A stretch of 64,000 nucleotides of DNA from Rhodococcus rhodnii (GTDB lineage: Bacteria > Actinomycetota > Actinomycetes > Mycobacteriales > Pseudonocardiaceae), in assembly GCA_000720375.1 (NCBI GenBank), contig JOAA01000001.1, positions 124,001 through 188,000 of the forward strand, in the 5' to 3' direction. Each line of letters begins with the position of its first letter. The first letter of the stretch is position 1. This document shows positions 15,660-27,401 of this stretch, piece by piece. Made by a program: the position numbers and the translations under genes. Below the pieces are notes generated by a model. The model did no database searches and was not told the origin of the DNA. It worked only from the letters and a program-made list of their open reading frames with translations.

Positions 15660-18600
15660 AGCGGCAACAACTCCTGGAAGGTCGGATAGCGGTCCGCGAG
15701 GTGTTTCAGGCAGCGCCGCAACAGGTCACCGGACACCGCCGAGTCCAGGCCGGACTCGGCAAGCCACGGCCGCCAAGCAACCGCTTGCATGTGGTTGGGG
15801 CCGTCGTCCTCGTAACCGTCCAGTTCGTACAGTGCCATGGATGACAGCACTTCGTTGCCGTTGGCGCGTTGGGCAACCAGTTCACGCCAGGCGCCACGGT
15901 CCATTGGCCGCGTCGGCATTCCGGCCTCGCTGAGCAACTCGAACAACCGCTTCGGGCCGGTCGCGGTCTGGTCGATCAGGTGGTAGGCCCGGCCGACCGA
16001 TCCCGGCACCCGGCTGAGCTCGGCGATGGCCTTCGCGACCACGTCGACCGGCGCCATCGGCCAGGCACGCTCGTCAGTCGGATGTGCGCCGACTGTGAGC
16101 CCGCTCGTGATCAGTCGCCAGATCATGTCGCTCGGATTGCACGCGCCGGTCTCCCGTGAGCCGAGGATGAAGCCAGGGCGGAAGATCCGGACCCGCATGC
16201 CGTCCTTCTCGGCGCGTTCGAGGATCCGTTCGCAGACCCATTTGCCAACTCCGTAGCCGCCTTCGCCGGGATCGAGCGGTTGCTGCCGGGTCTCCATCAC
16301 CTTGTGGCTTTCACCGAGCGTGTAGCCGGTCGCGGCCGTGCTGGACACGAAACTGAACTCCGGCACGCCGTTTCGACGCATCCAGCGCAGCAACTCAGCC
16401 ATCGGCAGCACGTTGTCGTGCCGCAGCACCCGATACGGCTCGGTGAACACGACTTTGTTCGCGCAGTGCAAGACGTGTCCGACATCGCGGGCCAGCTCGT
16501 CGGTCAGGTGTTTGCCGATGTCCTTCAGGTCCGCGGGGATCACGCTGACCCGATCAGGCTCCGGCTCGGGCAGTTCGTAGCGGGTTGCGGTGTTTCGAAG
16601 CCGTTGCCAGGCCTCGGTTTCATCGGCTGCTCTGACTACACAGTGGATTCTTTCGCTCGTCGCCTGCTGCAGTTCGTGCAGGAGGAACGCGCCGAGGAAC
16701 CCGGTGGCTCCGGTGAGCAGGACGTCCGTTCCCATTCCGGTGGCACCAACTGGGCCGAGAGGCAGCTCGATGTCGGCGTCCGCCAAGGCACTGTCTCCGT
16801 CCGCGACCTGGTCCGGTTGTTGTCCACGGATGATTTCGGCGATCCGGCGTACGGTCGCCTTGCTACCGCCCGCGCGGTGCACGTTCACGATGGCGCCATG
16901 CCGGTCCTGGATCTCCAGAGCCATCCGCACGGACAGCAGCGAAGTTCCGCCCAACGACCCGAATTCGTCGTCGACGCCGATCGTGTTGACGCCGAACAGC
17001 TCTCGCCACAGCTCCAGCAGGGACGCTTCGACGTCGTCCGTGGCCTGTGCGATTTCCGCCACCGGCACGGCAGCGACAGGTTCGTCTATGGCCCAGAATC
17101 GCCGTCGGCTGAATGGATAGGACGGCAGCCGCACACGCCGTCCCTCTCCTTCGGACAGTGCTTCCCAGTCGACTTCCAGTCCACGCAGCCAGTTCTCGTA
17201 AGGATCTGACGTCGGCTCTCCTGGAGTGCTTACTCGGGCCGTTCGCACGGCCGGTGGCCGTGGCAATCTGAGTGCTGCGGACAGTTTGTCCGCTGGTGCT
17301 GTGACGACGCGTCGTTCCTCGAATGCGCGGCGGCCGACTCGCAGCGTATATTCGACGTCGCCGATGGCGAGGTCGCCGCGGTCCAGTTCGTCCGCGAGGT
17401 TGCGGGACATCGCGTCGAGCTCTCGCCGGTTACGGGCGGAAAGTACAAGCCGGACAACGTCCCGCTCGGGTGCTGACGGTCGCGTCGGCTGAGGCGGTGG
17501 CGCGAGAACCGCGCTCGCGATCGTTCCGCCCAACCCCATCGAGTTCACCAGAACGTACGGGTCTTCGGCCGTTGCCGCTTTGGCGGACACGAAGAACCGG
17601 CTGTCCGCCAGCACACCGGGATCCCGGGGAACCTCGAACAACGGGTGCGGCGGCAGATTTCCCGTCCTGGCAACGTTGATCGCCTTGATCAAGCCGGCGA
17701 TTCCGGCCGCTGGTCCACAGTGGCCGATGTTCGTCTTCACCGAGCCAAGGCCACACTCCTCGCCTTTTCCAATGGCGTCGATGATCCCGCGCAGCTCGAT
17801 CTGGTCGCCGAGTGCCGTGCCGGAGCCGTGTGCTTCCACGTAACGAACTTGGTCAGCTGCAACGTCTCCGGCACGAAGTGCTGACGACAAGACGCTTGCG
17901 ACGCCGGCAGGACTTGGTGCGGTGAAGCCGGATCGTTCGGCGCCGTCGTTGCCCGCTGCCGTGCCTCGTATCACTGCCAGCACAGGATCACCGCTGGTGA
18001 GTGCATCGCTCAGGCGTCGCAACGCTACGACGCCAACGCCGGAACTGAACGACGTTCCCGTCGATCGTGCGTCGAACGAACGGCACAGTCCGTCCTGCGA
18101 AAGCAGCCCGCCCGGCCGGTACCGGTAGCCGGTCAACGGTTCATTGACCACCGCGGCGCCCGCAAGGGCGATGTCGCATTCCCCGGACAGCAGACTGAGT
18201 GCGGCGTAGTGCACCGCGGTCAGACCGGAGGAGCACGCCGTCTGGATCGTCACGGACGGGCCGAGCAGTCCCAGCTTGTAGGCCACGCGTGAGGTCAGGA
18301 AGTCGGGCGCGCTGCCCAGGTACAGGTCGCCTTCGTCGATCACGCCCGCGATCCCGCCTTTTCGGGCCGCAGCCACTTGCAAGGCGAAGGCGTACGTGCT
18401 GGGCCCCGCGCCCGCGAAGATCCCGGTCACCGGGCCGTTCTTGGCCGGTGGGTGACCCGCGAACTCCAGCGCTTCCCAGCAGACTTCCAGCATCAGCCGG
18501 TGTGCTGGGTCGGTCAGCCCGGCCTCTCGCGGTGAGTACCCGAAGAACTCGGTGGCGAAGTCGCCGGGTTCGGCCAGTGTCGCTGCCGCGCGGACGAAAT

Positions 18601-18775
18601 CCGGCGCCCGCAGGACGTCCTCGCTCACTCCCGCCGAGCAGAACACCTCGTCGGGCAGGTCCCGGATCGCCACGTGTCCTTCGTCGATGTTCTGCCAGAA
18701 CCGTTCGGGAGTGGGCGCGTCCGGAAACCGGCACCCGACACCGACAACCGCGATGTCCGTCTCGCGTAACGGCAC
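15656..18775 (-). CDS. AT-less PKS module: KS - carrier - thioester reductase
   Basis: A 1,039-residue protein. The ketosynthase (about 5-430) has its nucleophile in TACSSG (Cys181) and both histidines (EAHGSGTALGD, KTNIGHCGPAAG). A post-KS linker of the type seen in AT-less modules (LSARNRRELDAMSRNLADEL, ending near YPFSRRRFW) follows, with no acyltransferase domain. A carrier domain has its phosphopantetheine Ser in LGGTSLL (about residue 620). The C-terminal ~380 residues are a reductase with LLTGATGFLGAF and the SDR Ser-Tyr-Lys set (FVSSTAATGY, YGVGKWVCERI), which releases the chain as aldehyde or alcohol. GTG 18775 is chosen for AGGAGG seven bases upstream, one base after the carrier gene stop. 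An AT must act in trans if the KS elongates. Confidence 0.9.
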   Translation of the reverse strand: MPLRETDIAVVGVGCRFPDAPTPERFWQNIDEGHVAIRDLPDEVFCSAGVSEDVLRAPDFVRAAATLAEPGDFATEFFGYSPREAGLTDPAHRLMLEVCWEALEFAGHPPAKNGPVTGIFAGAGPSTYAFALQVAAARKGGIAGVIDEGDLYLGSAPDFLTSRVAYKLGLLGPSVTIQTACSSGLTAVHYAALSLLSGECDIALAGAAVVNEPLTGYRYRPGGLLSQDGLCRSFDARSTGTSFSSGVGVVALRRLSDALTSGDPVLAVIRGTAAGNDGAERSGFTAPSPAGVASVLSSALRAGDVAADQVRYVEAHGSGTALGDQIELRGIIDAIGKGEECGLGSVKTNIGHCGPAAGIAGLIKAINVARTGNLPPHPLFEVPRDPGVLADSRFFVSAKAATAEDPYVLVNSMGLGGTIASAVLAPPPQPTRPSAPERDVVRLVLSARNRRELDAMSRNLADELDRGDLAIGDVEYTLRVGRRAFEERRVVTAPADKLSAALRLPRPPAVRTARVSTPGEPTSDPYENWLRGLEVDWEALSEGEGRRVRLPSYPFSRRRFWAIDEPVAAVPVAEIAQATDDVEASLLELWRELFGVNTIGVDDEFGSLGGTSLLSVRMALEIQDRHGAIVNVHRAGGSKATVRRIAEIIRGQQPDQVADGDSALADADIELPLGPVGATGMGTDVLLTGATGFLGAFLLHELQQATSERIHCVVRAADETEAWQRLRNTATRYELPEPEPDRVSVIPADLKDIGKHLTDELARDVGHVLHCANKVVFTEPYRVLRHDNVLPMAELLRWMRRNGVPEFSFVSSTAATGYTLGESHKVMETRQQPLDPGEGGYGVGKWVCERILERAEKDGMRVRIFRPGFILGSRETGACNPSDMIWRLITSGLTVGAHPTDERAWPMAPVDVVAKAIAELSRVPGSVGRAYHLIDQTATGPKRLFELLSEAGMPTRPMDRGAWRELVAQRANGNEVLSSMALYELDGYEDDGPNHMQAVAWRPWLAESGLDSAVSGDLLRRCLKHLADRYPTFQELLPL

Positions 18776-18776
18776 G

Positions 18777-19073
18777 TCAGGCCTCCTGACTGCGCCGCGA
18801 GCCAAGCAACGAACCGCGTCCCGATGGCCGGGTCGGCTGTGCCTTGGTGACACCGGCCAGCAGGTCCGCCTGGGCGCGAATCGTGGTGTGCCGGAACAGA
18901 TCCGGTGGCTTCAGCTCGCGCTCGGTCATTGTCCGCAACCGGTCGAGCAGGATGATCAGCAGGACCGAGTCCCCGCCGACATCGAAGAAGTTCTCGTCAA
19001 CGGACACCGACGGGATGTCGAGAACGCTCAGCCAGACCTCGGTCACCTTGTCTATAGTGGACGATTCAGTCAT
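18777..19073 (-). CDS. Free peptidyl/acyl carrier protein
   Basis: A 98-residue carrier protein. The phosphopantetheine-accepting Ser lies in FFDVGGDSVLLIILLDRL (Ser36 or so), with the usual four-helix pattern and PDLFRHTTIRAQADLL after it. The C-terminal ~20 residues are basic and disordered (SGRGSLLGSRRSQEA), possibly a docking tail. ATG 19073 lies inside the end of the NRPS gene (8-base overlap). It stands between an NRPS that ends in an unpaired condensation domain and a KS module. The simplest model is that the free A domain loads it and the terminal C domain uses it as acceptor. Confidence 0.9.
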   Translation of the reverse strand: MTESSTIDKVTEVWLSVLDIPSVSVDENFFDVGGDSVLLIILLDRLRTMTERELKPPDLFRHTTIRAQADLLAGVTKAQPTRPSGRGSLLGSRRSQEA

Positions 19074-22000
19074 CGTGTCCCCCTTTCACTACAGCCGCGT
19101 CAGGATCTGCGACCAGGTCCTGGGCACACGCCCGCACGCCGTCAAGCAGCCGCGCCACGGTTGCGGCGTCGAACAGGTCGGTGGCGTACGAGGCGGTGAA
19201 CTCCAGTTCGGTCCCGCGATCCGTAGCGGTGAAATCCAGTTCGTACTTGACGTTCATCCTGGCGAGCGGCCGGAATCGTGCGGTGATGTCCGCGCCGAAG
19301 TCCGGTGGCTCGGCAGGGCCGTCGAATGCGCCGACGTACACCGGTGTCAGCGGTGGACGGCTCAGGTCGCGTTCCGGATGCAGCTCGGCGACCAGTGCGT
19401 CAAACGGCACGTCAGCGTTGCGGTAGCAGGCTTTGCTCTCCGCCAGCACGGCTTTCAGCAGCTCTCGCCAAGTCGGGCTGTCCCGCAAGTCGACCCGCAG
19501 TACCAGAATGTTGACGAACATCCCCACGGCCTCGGCACTGCCCGTCGCGTCGCGCCCGGACCACGGTATCGCGAAGAGGAAGTCGCGCTGGGTGCTGGCC
19601 CTGGCGAGGGTAGCGGCCAGCAATGCGGCGGCGGTGACGAACGTCGAACATCCAAGTTCTGATGCGAAAGCCCGTAACGGTGAACTGATGTCCTCTGGCA
19701 GCACGCTGATCTGCATGGCTCCGTTGGACGTCTGCAGCTCGGGACGCGGCCGGTCCCGCGGCAACGCCACATCCGTGGGCGCTCCTCGCAACCGCGCGAT
19801 CATCTCGTCGGCCGGAGCCGTCCGTTGAACCACCTCGGCGGGATGCACAGCACGCGACAGACTGTCTGCTTTGGACTGATAGCGCGCCGCGATCTCGTTC
19901 AGCACAAGGTCCAGAGACCAGCCGTCGAACACGATGTGATGTGAGACAAGGACAAGCAGGGTCTTCGTGCCTGCTGTGATGATCTCGGCACGGGCGGGAG
20001 CGTCTTCGGCAAGGTTGAATGGAGTCCAGCACAGATCTTCGACGTACTGGTCGTCGGCCTCGTCGACGACCCGCGCTGTCGCAGGCGGGCCTGCCGTGTC
20101 GTAGAAGACCCTTCGCGACTTGTGATCCAGTTCGAACCGCGACCGCAACGCTGGATGCCGAGCGAGTGTCTCGTCGACTGCACGACACAGCCTGCCGCGA
20201 TCCAGCGGGCCGCTCAACTCGACGACAACCGGGAGCAGATAAGCATTTCGTTGTTGGCGAATCCTGTCCACGAACCACAGCCGTTGCTGCACAGCCGTCG
20301 CCGGGATTCGACCGTCGACATTAGACCGTGGAGCAGCCGCGGGTTGAGCGTGAGCCAGCAGCCGACCCAGCCCGGCGATGGTCGGGTCAGCGAGGAAGTC
20401 GCGCAGCGGAACCGTGATCCCCCATCGCCGCTCCGCCTCGGCGATCATGGATACAGCGAGTAGAGAATGCCCGCCGATGGCGAAGAAGTTGGCTTCTGGG
20501 CTCAGGTTCACCGCACCGGAAACATGCTGCCTGACCAGTTCGGCGGCCCGTTCCTCGTGCTCGGTCAGCGGCACACGGGCCAGCTCCACGTCGGGCAGGC
20601 GGGTCTTGCGGATCGTGCCGAGTGCGGCGAGGTCCATCTTGTCGTTGCCGGTCAACGGCATCCTATCGATGACGAACACGTCAGCCGGGATCGTCGGCGG
20701 CGGAAGCCAATCCAGCAGCGGCCGGACGATCTCGTCCCGGGTCGGCAACTTGTCCACATCAGACAGTTCCACGTAGGCGACCAGCCTGCGTGGTTCGCCT
20801 TCGGCCAGTACCGCGGCTGCCCGAACCGCCGGGTGGTCCTCGATCAGCTTGCGCACCTCGCCCGGCTCGATCCTGTTGCCAAGAATCTTGACTTGGTCGT
20901 CGAACCGGCCGAGGAACTCCAGCTGCCCGTCTTTGCCCAGTACGACCCGGTCGCCGGTGCGGTACATGGTCTTCTCGCCGAACCGGTCGGGTATGAAGGC
21001 CTGCGCGGTGCGTTCCGGGTCGTTCAGATAGCCCAGGCCAACCCCCACGCCTGCCAGATACAGCTCCCCCGGCACTCCCGCAGGCAGTTCCTCCTGCTCA
21101 GGGCCGAGCACGTAGGCCTTGATGTTCGGGATCGGTCTGCCGATCGTGACGCGATCGCCGACCCAGGCTGCCGTGCTCGTGCATGACACCTCAGTGGGGC
21201 CGTATGCGTTCAGTATCCTTACGCTCCAACGGTTTGCGCATTCGACGGCCAACTGCTCCGGCAGCGCCTCGCCGCCGAGGGTCACGACCCGCAGTGTCGT
21301 CGGGCCGGACAGCTCGTCGGCGGCCAACATGGCTTGCAGCAGACTGGGCGTCGTGTCGAGAACCGCGACACCGCGAGGCCCACGGATGTAGTTGAGCAAC
21401 GCACGGGGGTCGCGGCGCTCGACATCGTCGGCGAAGACAAGCGTCGCCCCGGAGAGCAAGGTACTGAACGAGTCGAAGTTCCCGACGTCGAACTGTGTCG
21501 AGGACGTGTTGAGGAACCGGACTCCCGGTCCCAGGCCGACTTCTTGAGCCCACCACCAGGACGCGTTCAGCAGTCCTCGATGTGGGATCACCACGCCCTT
21601 GGGCCTTCCGGTTGTGCCGGAGGTGTAGAGCACGATCGCAGGGCTTTCGCTGTCCACGGTGACCTTCGTGGGCTTGCCTTCGACGGCACGCAGTTCGTCG
21701 ATCCTGATAACTTCCATGTCCGCACCAAGGTTGCCCAGCACCTTGGCGCCCTCTTCGTCCGCGAGCACAACGATGGCGCCGATGTCGCTCAGGACGTACT
21801 CCACCCGATGTAGTGGCGCGTCGGTGCTCAGCGGCACGTACGCGGCGCCTGCTCGCAAGGCGCCTAGCCAACCAGCCACAGCCGCGGCGGTGCGCGCGGC
21901 GATGACGGGCACGTACTCCAGTTCCGGCAGTGCATTCGCGACGGCCCATGCCCAGTTGTCCAGCTCCGGCCACGAAACCTGCGTGCCGTCGTACTCGACC

Positions 22001-23337
22001 GGGCCGCCGTTTTCCAGCAGGTCCAGCACTGTCGTCGGGGCGCCGGGCAACTGCACTGACAGCCCGGCCAGCACGCTGGGTCCCTGCTCGGTGATCGGCA
22101 GCTCGGCGACCAGCCGGTCGGGGTCCTCGACCGCCGCAGCGAGCAACGTCGTGAAGTTCTCCGCGAAGGTCGCGATCATCTCGGCGTCGTAGCACTCGGT
22201 GTCGTACTCGAGCGTGGCCGCGAGGCCGTCTTCCACCTGCAAGGTCAGCTCGTACATCGCCGTGCCGGTGTACAGCTCGATCGGCTTGGTCCACGGCGGG
22301 TCGTCCTGGTACGCCGGTGCCGGGGCGTTCTGCAGGACGAAGGCAACAGACGCGAGGTTGCCCTCCTGCCGGGCGGCAGCGGTCAGTTGGTCGAAGGGGA
22401 TCTTCTGGTACGTCAACGCCCGATACGACTCGGCCCGAACCTCGCCGCACAGGTCCCGGAACGTGCTGCCGGGCCGGACACCGCAGCGCAGGGGCACTGT
22501 GTTGACGAAGAAGCCGATCAGGTCGTCGACCGCTGGGTGCGTTCGGTTGGCCATGACCACGCCGACCAGGAATTCGTCTCGTTCAGTCCAGCGCCGCAGA
22601 ACCGCTTGGAACGCGGCGAACAGCACCACGAACGGTGTCGCTCGTAACCGGCGAGCCAAATCCGAAACGTCTACGGGGAGCGCGAAATGGTGCACTGCTC
22701 CCGGACGTTCGCCTTTTGTCACCGGCTTGCGCCTGCCGGCCAGCGCGAGGTCTCCGGGTATCGCGGTCAGGTCATCGACTCGCCGCGTGACATCGTCCGC
22801 GGCGAATGTTCCCCTGTCCCACACAGCGAAATCGCTGTATTGGATGACTGGCTCGTTGAGTTCACCGCCTCGATACGCCTGCGCTAATTGCGAGAACAAG
22901 GCGGACATTGACCAGCCGTCGACGGCTATGTGATGCACCGTCAGCAAAACCGCGTCGGCGTCAGGCCAAACCACGCATCGCAGCATCGGCCCAGCCGCCA
23001 AATCGAACGGCTCAGCCGCACGCCGATGTGCGTCGGAAAGCACCTCGTCACGCGGCACGCCTTCGACGACTTCGACAAGATCCGGCACGGTCGTGGAGAC
23101 GACCTGCACCGGGCTGCCATCGCGGAGCTCATAGGTGGTGCGCAGGATTTCGTGCCGTCGGACCACAGCATTCAGCGCGGTTCGCAGCGCGGCTACGTCT
23201 ACCGTTTCACGCCACCACATGAACAACGGCACGTTGTACGCCGAGCCGCCTGGTGCCGCGGCGTCGACGAACCACAAACGCTCCTGGGCAAAGGAAAGCG
23301 GCGAAATACGACCAGATAATCGACCGGAATCGCTCAC
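19066..23337 (-). CDS. Nonribosomal peptide synthetase, C-A-T-C
   Basis: About 1,423 residues. The first condensation domain (about 10-430) has HHIAVDGWS. The A domain (about 440-920) has TSGTTGRPKG, FDVGNFDSF, NAYGPTE, YRTGD and LTGNDKMD; by-eye pocket residues are D-V-F-S-T-G-A-C-T-K, which I cannot assign. The carrier is FFAIGGHSLL (Ser about 965). The terminal condensation domain (about 1030-1415) has SHHIVFDGWS and no following carrier, so it should work with the free carrier encoded next. With no upstream module, the first C domain may accept a fatty acyl or other starter. GTG 23337 is chosen because codons upstream lose GC3 bias; ATG 23436 in the same frame is the alternative. Codon 7 is TTA, a rare bldA-type codon. 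Confidence 0.9.
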   Translation of the reverse strand: MSDSGRLSGRISPLSFAQERLWFVDAAAPGGSAYNVPLFMWWRETVDVAALRTALNAVVRRHEILRTTYELRDGSPVQVVSTTVPDLVEVVEGVPRDEVLSDAHRRAAEPFDLAAGPMLRCVVWPDADAVLLTVHHIAVDGWSMSALFSQLAQAYRGGELNEPVIQYSDFAVWDRGTFAADDVTRRVDDLTAIPGDLALAGRRKPVTKGERPGAVHHFALPVDVSDLARRLRATPFVVLFAAFQAVLRRWTERDEFLVGVVMANRTHPAVDDLIGFFVNTVPLRCGVRPGSTFRDLCGEVRAESYRALTYQKIPFDQLTAAARQEGNLASVAFVLQNAPAPAYQDDPPWTKPIELYTGTAMYELTLQVEDGLAATLEYDTECYDAEMIATFAENFTTLLAAAVEDPDRLVAELPITEQGPSVLAGLSVQLPGAPTTVLDLLENGGPVEYDGTQVSWPELDNWAWAVANALPELEYVPVIAARTAAAVAGWLGALRAGAAYVPLSTDAPLHRVEYVLSDIGAIVVLADEEGAKVLGNLGADMEVIRIDELRAVEGKPTKVTVDSESPAIVLYTSGTTGRPKGVVIPHRGLLNASWWWAQEVGLGPGVRFLNTSSTQFDVGNFDSFSTLLSGATLVFADDVERRDPRALLNYIRGPRGVAVLDTTPSLLQAMLAADELSGPTTLRVVTLGGEALPEQLAVECANRWSVRILNAYGPTEVSCTSTAAWVGDRVTIGRPIPNIKAYVLGPEQEELPAGVPGELYLAGVGVGLGYLNDPERTAQAFIPDRFGEKTMYRTGDRVVLGKDGQLEFLGRFDDQVKILGNRIEPGEVRKLIEDHPAVRAAAVLAEGEPRRLVAYVELSDVDKLPTRDEIVRPLLDWLPPPTIPADVFVIDRMPLTGNDKMDLAALGTIRKTRLPDVELARVPLTEHEERAAELVRQHVSGAVNLSPEANFFAIGGHSLLAVSMIAEAERRWGITVPLRDFLADPTIAGLGRLLAHAQPAAAPRSNVDGRIPATAVQQRLWFVDRIRQQRNAYLLPVVVELSGPLDRGRLCRAVDETLARHPALRSRFELDHKSRRVFYDTAGPPATARVVDEADDQYVEDLCWTPFNLAEDAPARAEIITAGTKTLLVLVSHHIVFDGWSLDLVLNEIAARYQSKADSLSRAVHPAEVVQRTAPADEMIARLRGAPTDVALPRDRPRPELQTSNGAMQISVLPEDISSPLRAFASELGCSTFVTAAALLAATLARASTQRDFLFAIPWSGRDATGSAEAVGMFVNILVLRVDLRDSPTWRELLKAVLAESKACYRNADVPFDALVAELHPERDLSRPPLTPVYVGAFDGPAEPPDFGADITARFRPLARMNVKYELDFTATDRGTELEFTASYATDLFDAATVARLLDGVRACAQDLVADPDAAVVKGGHDD

Positions 23338-23476
23338 GACACAACGGTAAAAGAGGACAGCGCGCCCTCGCCACCAGCGATCCGAGATAGGCCTGGTTAA
23401 CCGGCTACGGCTTCCCTTTCGGACGCCCGAACGCATGCCACCATAACCACCCCTTCCGGCTGTACGAATATGAAAC

Positions 23477-23507
23477 GCGGTCGTCGCGACCTATGCACGA
23501 CGACCGC
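23477..23507. terminator. Stem-loop between uvrA and the NRPS operon
   Basis: Perfect 10-bp arms GCGGTCGTCG (23477-23486) and CGACGACCGC (23498-23507) with an 11-base loop, 45 bases after the uvrA stop. It is a likely terminator for uvrA, separating it from the NRPS operon on the same strand, whose promoter should lie between here and 23337. Confidence 0.6.
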
Positions 23508-23551
23508 ATTCCTTGCCGGGTAACCCTTTCGGGCAGCGGTTGGCGTGTCCG

Positions 23552-26410
<2,859 letters not shown>

Positions 26411-26450
26411 AAGGGGTCCCTTCGGTCTTTGATCTTCACACCAGCGCTAT

Positions 26451-26464
26451 CGAATACACGTTCG
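26451..26464. promoter_or_regulatory. LexA-binding SOS box upstream of uvrA
   Basis: CGAATACACGTTCG differs at one position from the actinobacterial SOS box CGAACRNRYGTTCG, and the dyad extends to 16 bases (TCGAATACACGTTCGA). It lies 41 bases before the uvrA ATG. LexA binding here would make uvrA DNA-damage inducible, as expected for this gene. Confidence 0.7.
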
Positions 26465-26609
26465 ATCAAGGCTGCCGCGACCATGTTAGGCCGGGGGTAC
26501 GACAAAACCGATTTGGAGTCTCCCCCACGGCCGGTGATCTACCCGTACCCTGGTCGCTATCAGCTCATCGTGAGCGCCATGTCGCTCAGCGAAGTCGGGA
26601 TTACGACAT

Positions 26610-27401
26610 ATGACTGGACCACGCGTATCGCAACACACCGCCACGCCACACGATTCCCTGCCGGAGCCGAGGAAGGACCTCTCCGCGACCGAGTACGCCG
26701 AGCTCGGCATAACCGCCGCCAGGCAGATGACCGTGCTGCTGACGGGTGTCGTCGAGGGGCTCGACGACATCGCGATGAGGCGGCCGAGCCTGTTGCCCGG
26801 CTGGACGAGGGCACACGTCGTGACCCATCTGGCGCGCAACGCTGACGCGCTGGTGAACCTGCTCACGTGGGCCCGGACCGGCGTGGAGCACCCGATGTAC
26901 ACGAGCAGGGCGGACCGCGACGCGGACATCGAAGAAGGCGCCCACCGGATGACCGCGCTGCTGCGGGAGGACCTGACCGCGGCAGTCGAGAGATTTTTCG
27001 AAGCTGTCACCCATATGGATGACATTTCCTGGGGTACCCCGGTCGTCCTGGCCACGGGCAAGCAGATCCCGGCGTGCACCGTGCCCTGGATGCGCTGGCA
27101 GGAGACGGCGGTGCACATGGTCGACCTGGACGCCGGGATCGGCTTCGCCGACCTGCCGGACGGCCACGTGGAGCGGTTGCTGGACCTGGTGGTCGGCGAG
27201 TTCGCCAAACGCCAGGACGTGCCGCCGGTCCGGCTGCGGGTGGACCTGGCCGACGGCCGTCAGCGCGACTGGGAGTTGGCGGCGGCGAAGGACTCGCCGG
27301 ACGTCGGCGGCCCGGCGCCAACCGTGTTGGCCTGGTTGATCGGTCGTGGCGACGGCACAGGCCTGGCGGGTGATCTGCCGAGCTTGCCTGCGTGGCTCTG
27401 A
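26610..27401 (+). CDS. DinB/maleylpyruvate isomerase-family (mycothiol-dependent type) protein
   Basis: A 263-residue protein with the N-terminal MDMPI/DinB four-helix fold: LLPGWTRAHVVTHLARNADALVNLL contains the first metal-binding His (about 73), and MRWQETAVHMVDLDAG holds the Glu and His of the remaining ligands (about 172-178). A C-terminal MDMPI-C-like part follows. Members use mycothiol or bacillithiol in isomerase or transferase reactions; the substrate is unknown. It is divergent from uvrA. Its last 142 bases overlap the 3' end of the opposite-strand acyltransferase gene. Confidence 0.82.
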   Translation: MTGPRVSQHTATPHDSLPEPRKDLSATEYAELGITAARQMTVLLTGVVEGLDDIAMRRPSLLPGWTRAHVVTHLARNADALVNLLTWARTGVEHPMYTSRADRDADIEEGAHRMTALLREDLTAAVERFFEAVTHMDDISWGTPVVLATGKQIPACTVPWMRWQETAVHMVDLDAGIGFADLPDGHVERLLDLVVGEFAKRQDVPPVRLRVDLADGRQRDWELAAAKDSPDVGGPAPTVLAWLIGRGDGTGLAGDLPSLPAWL

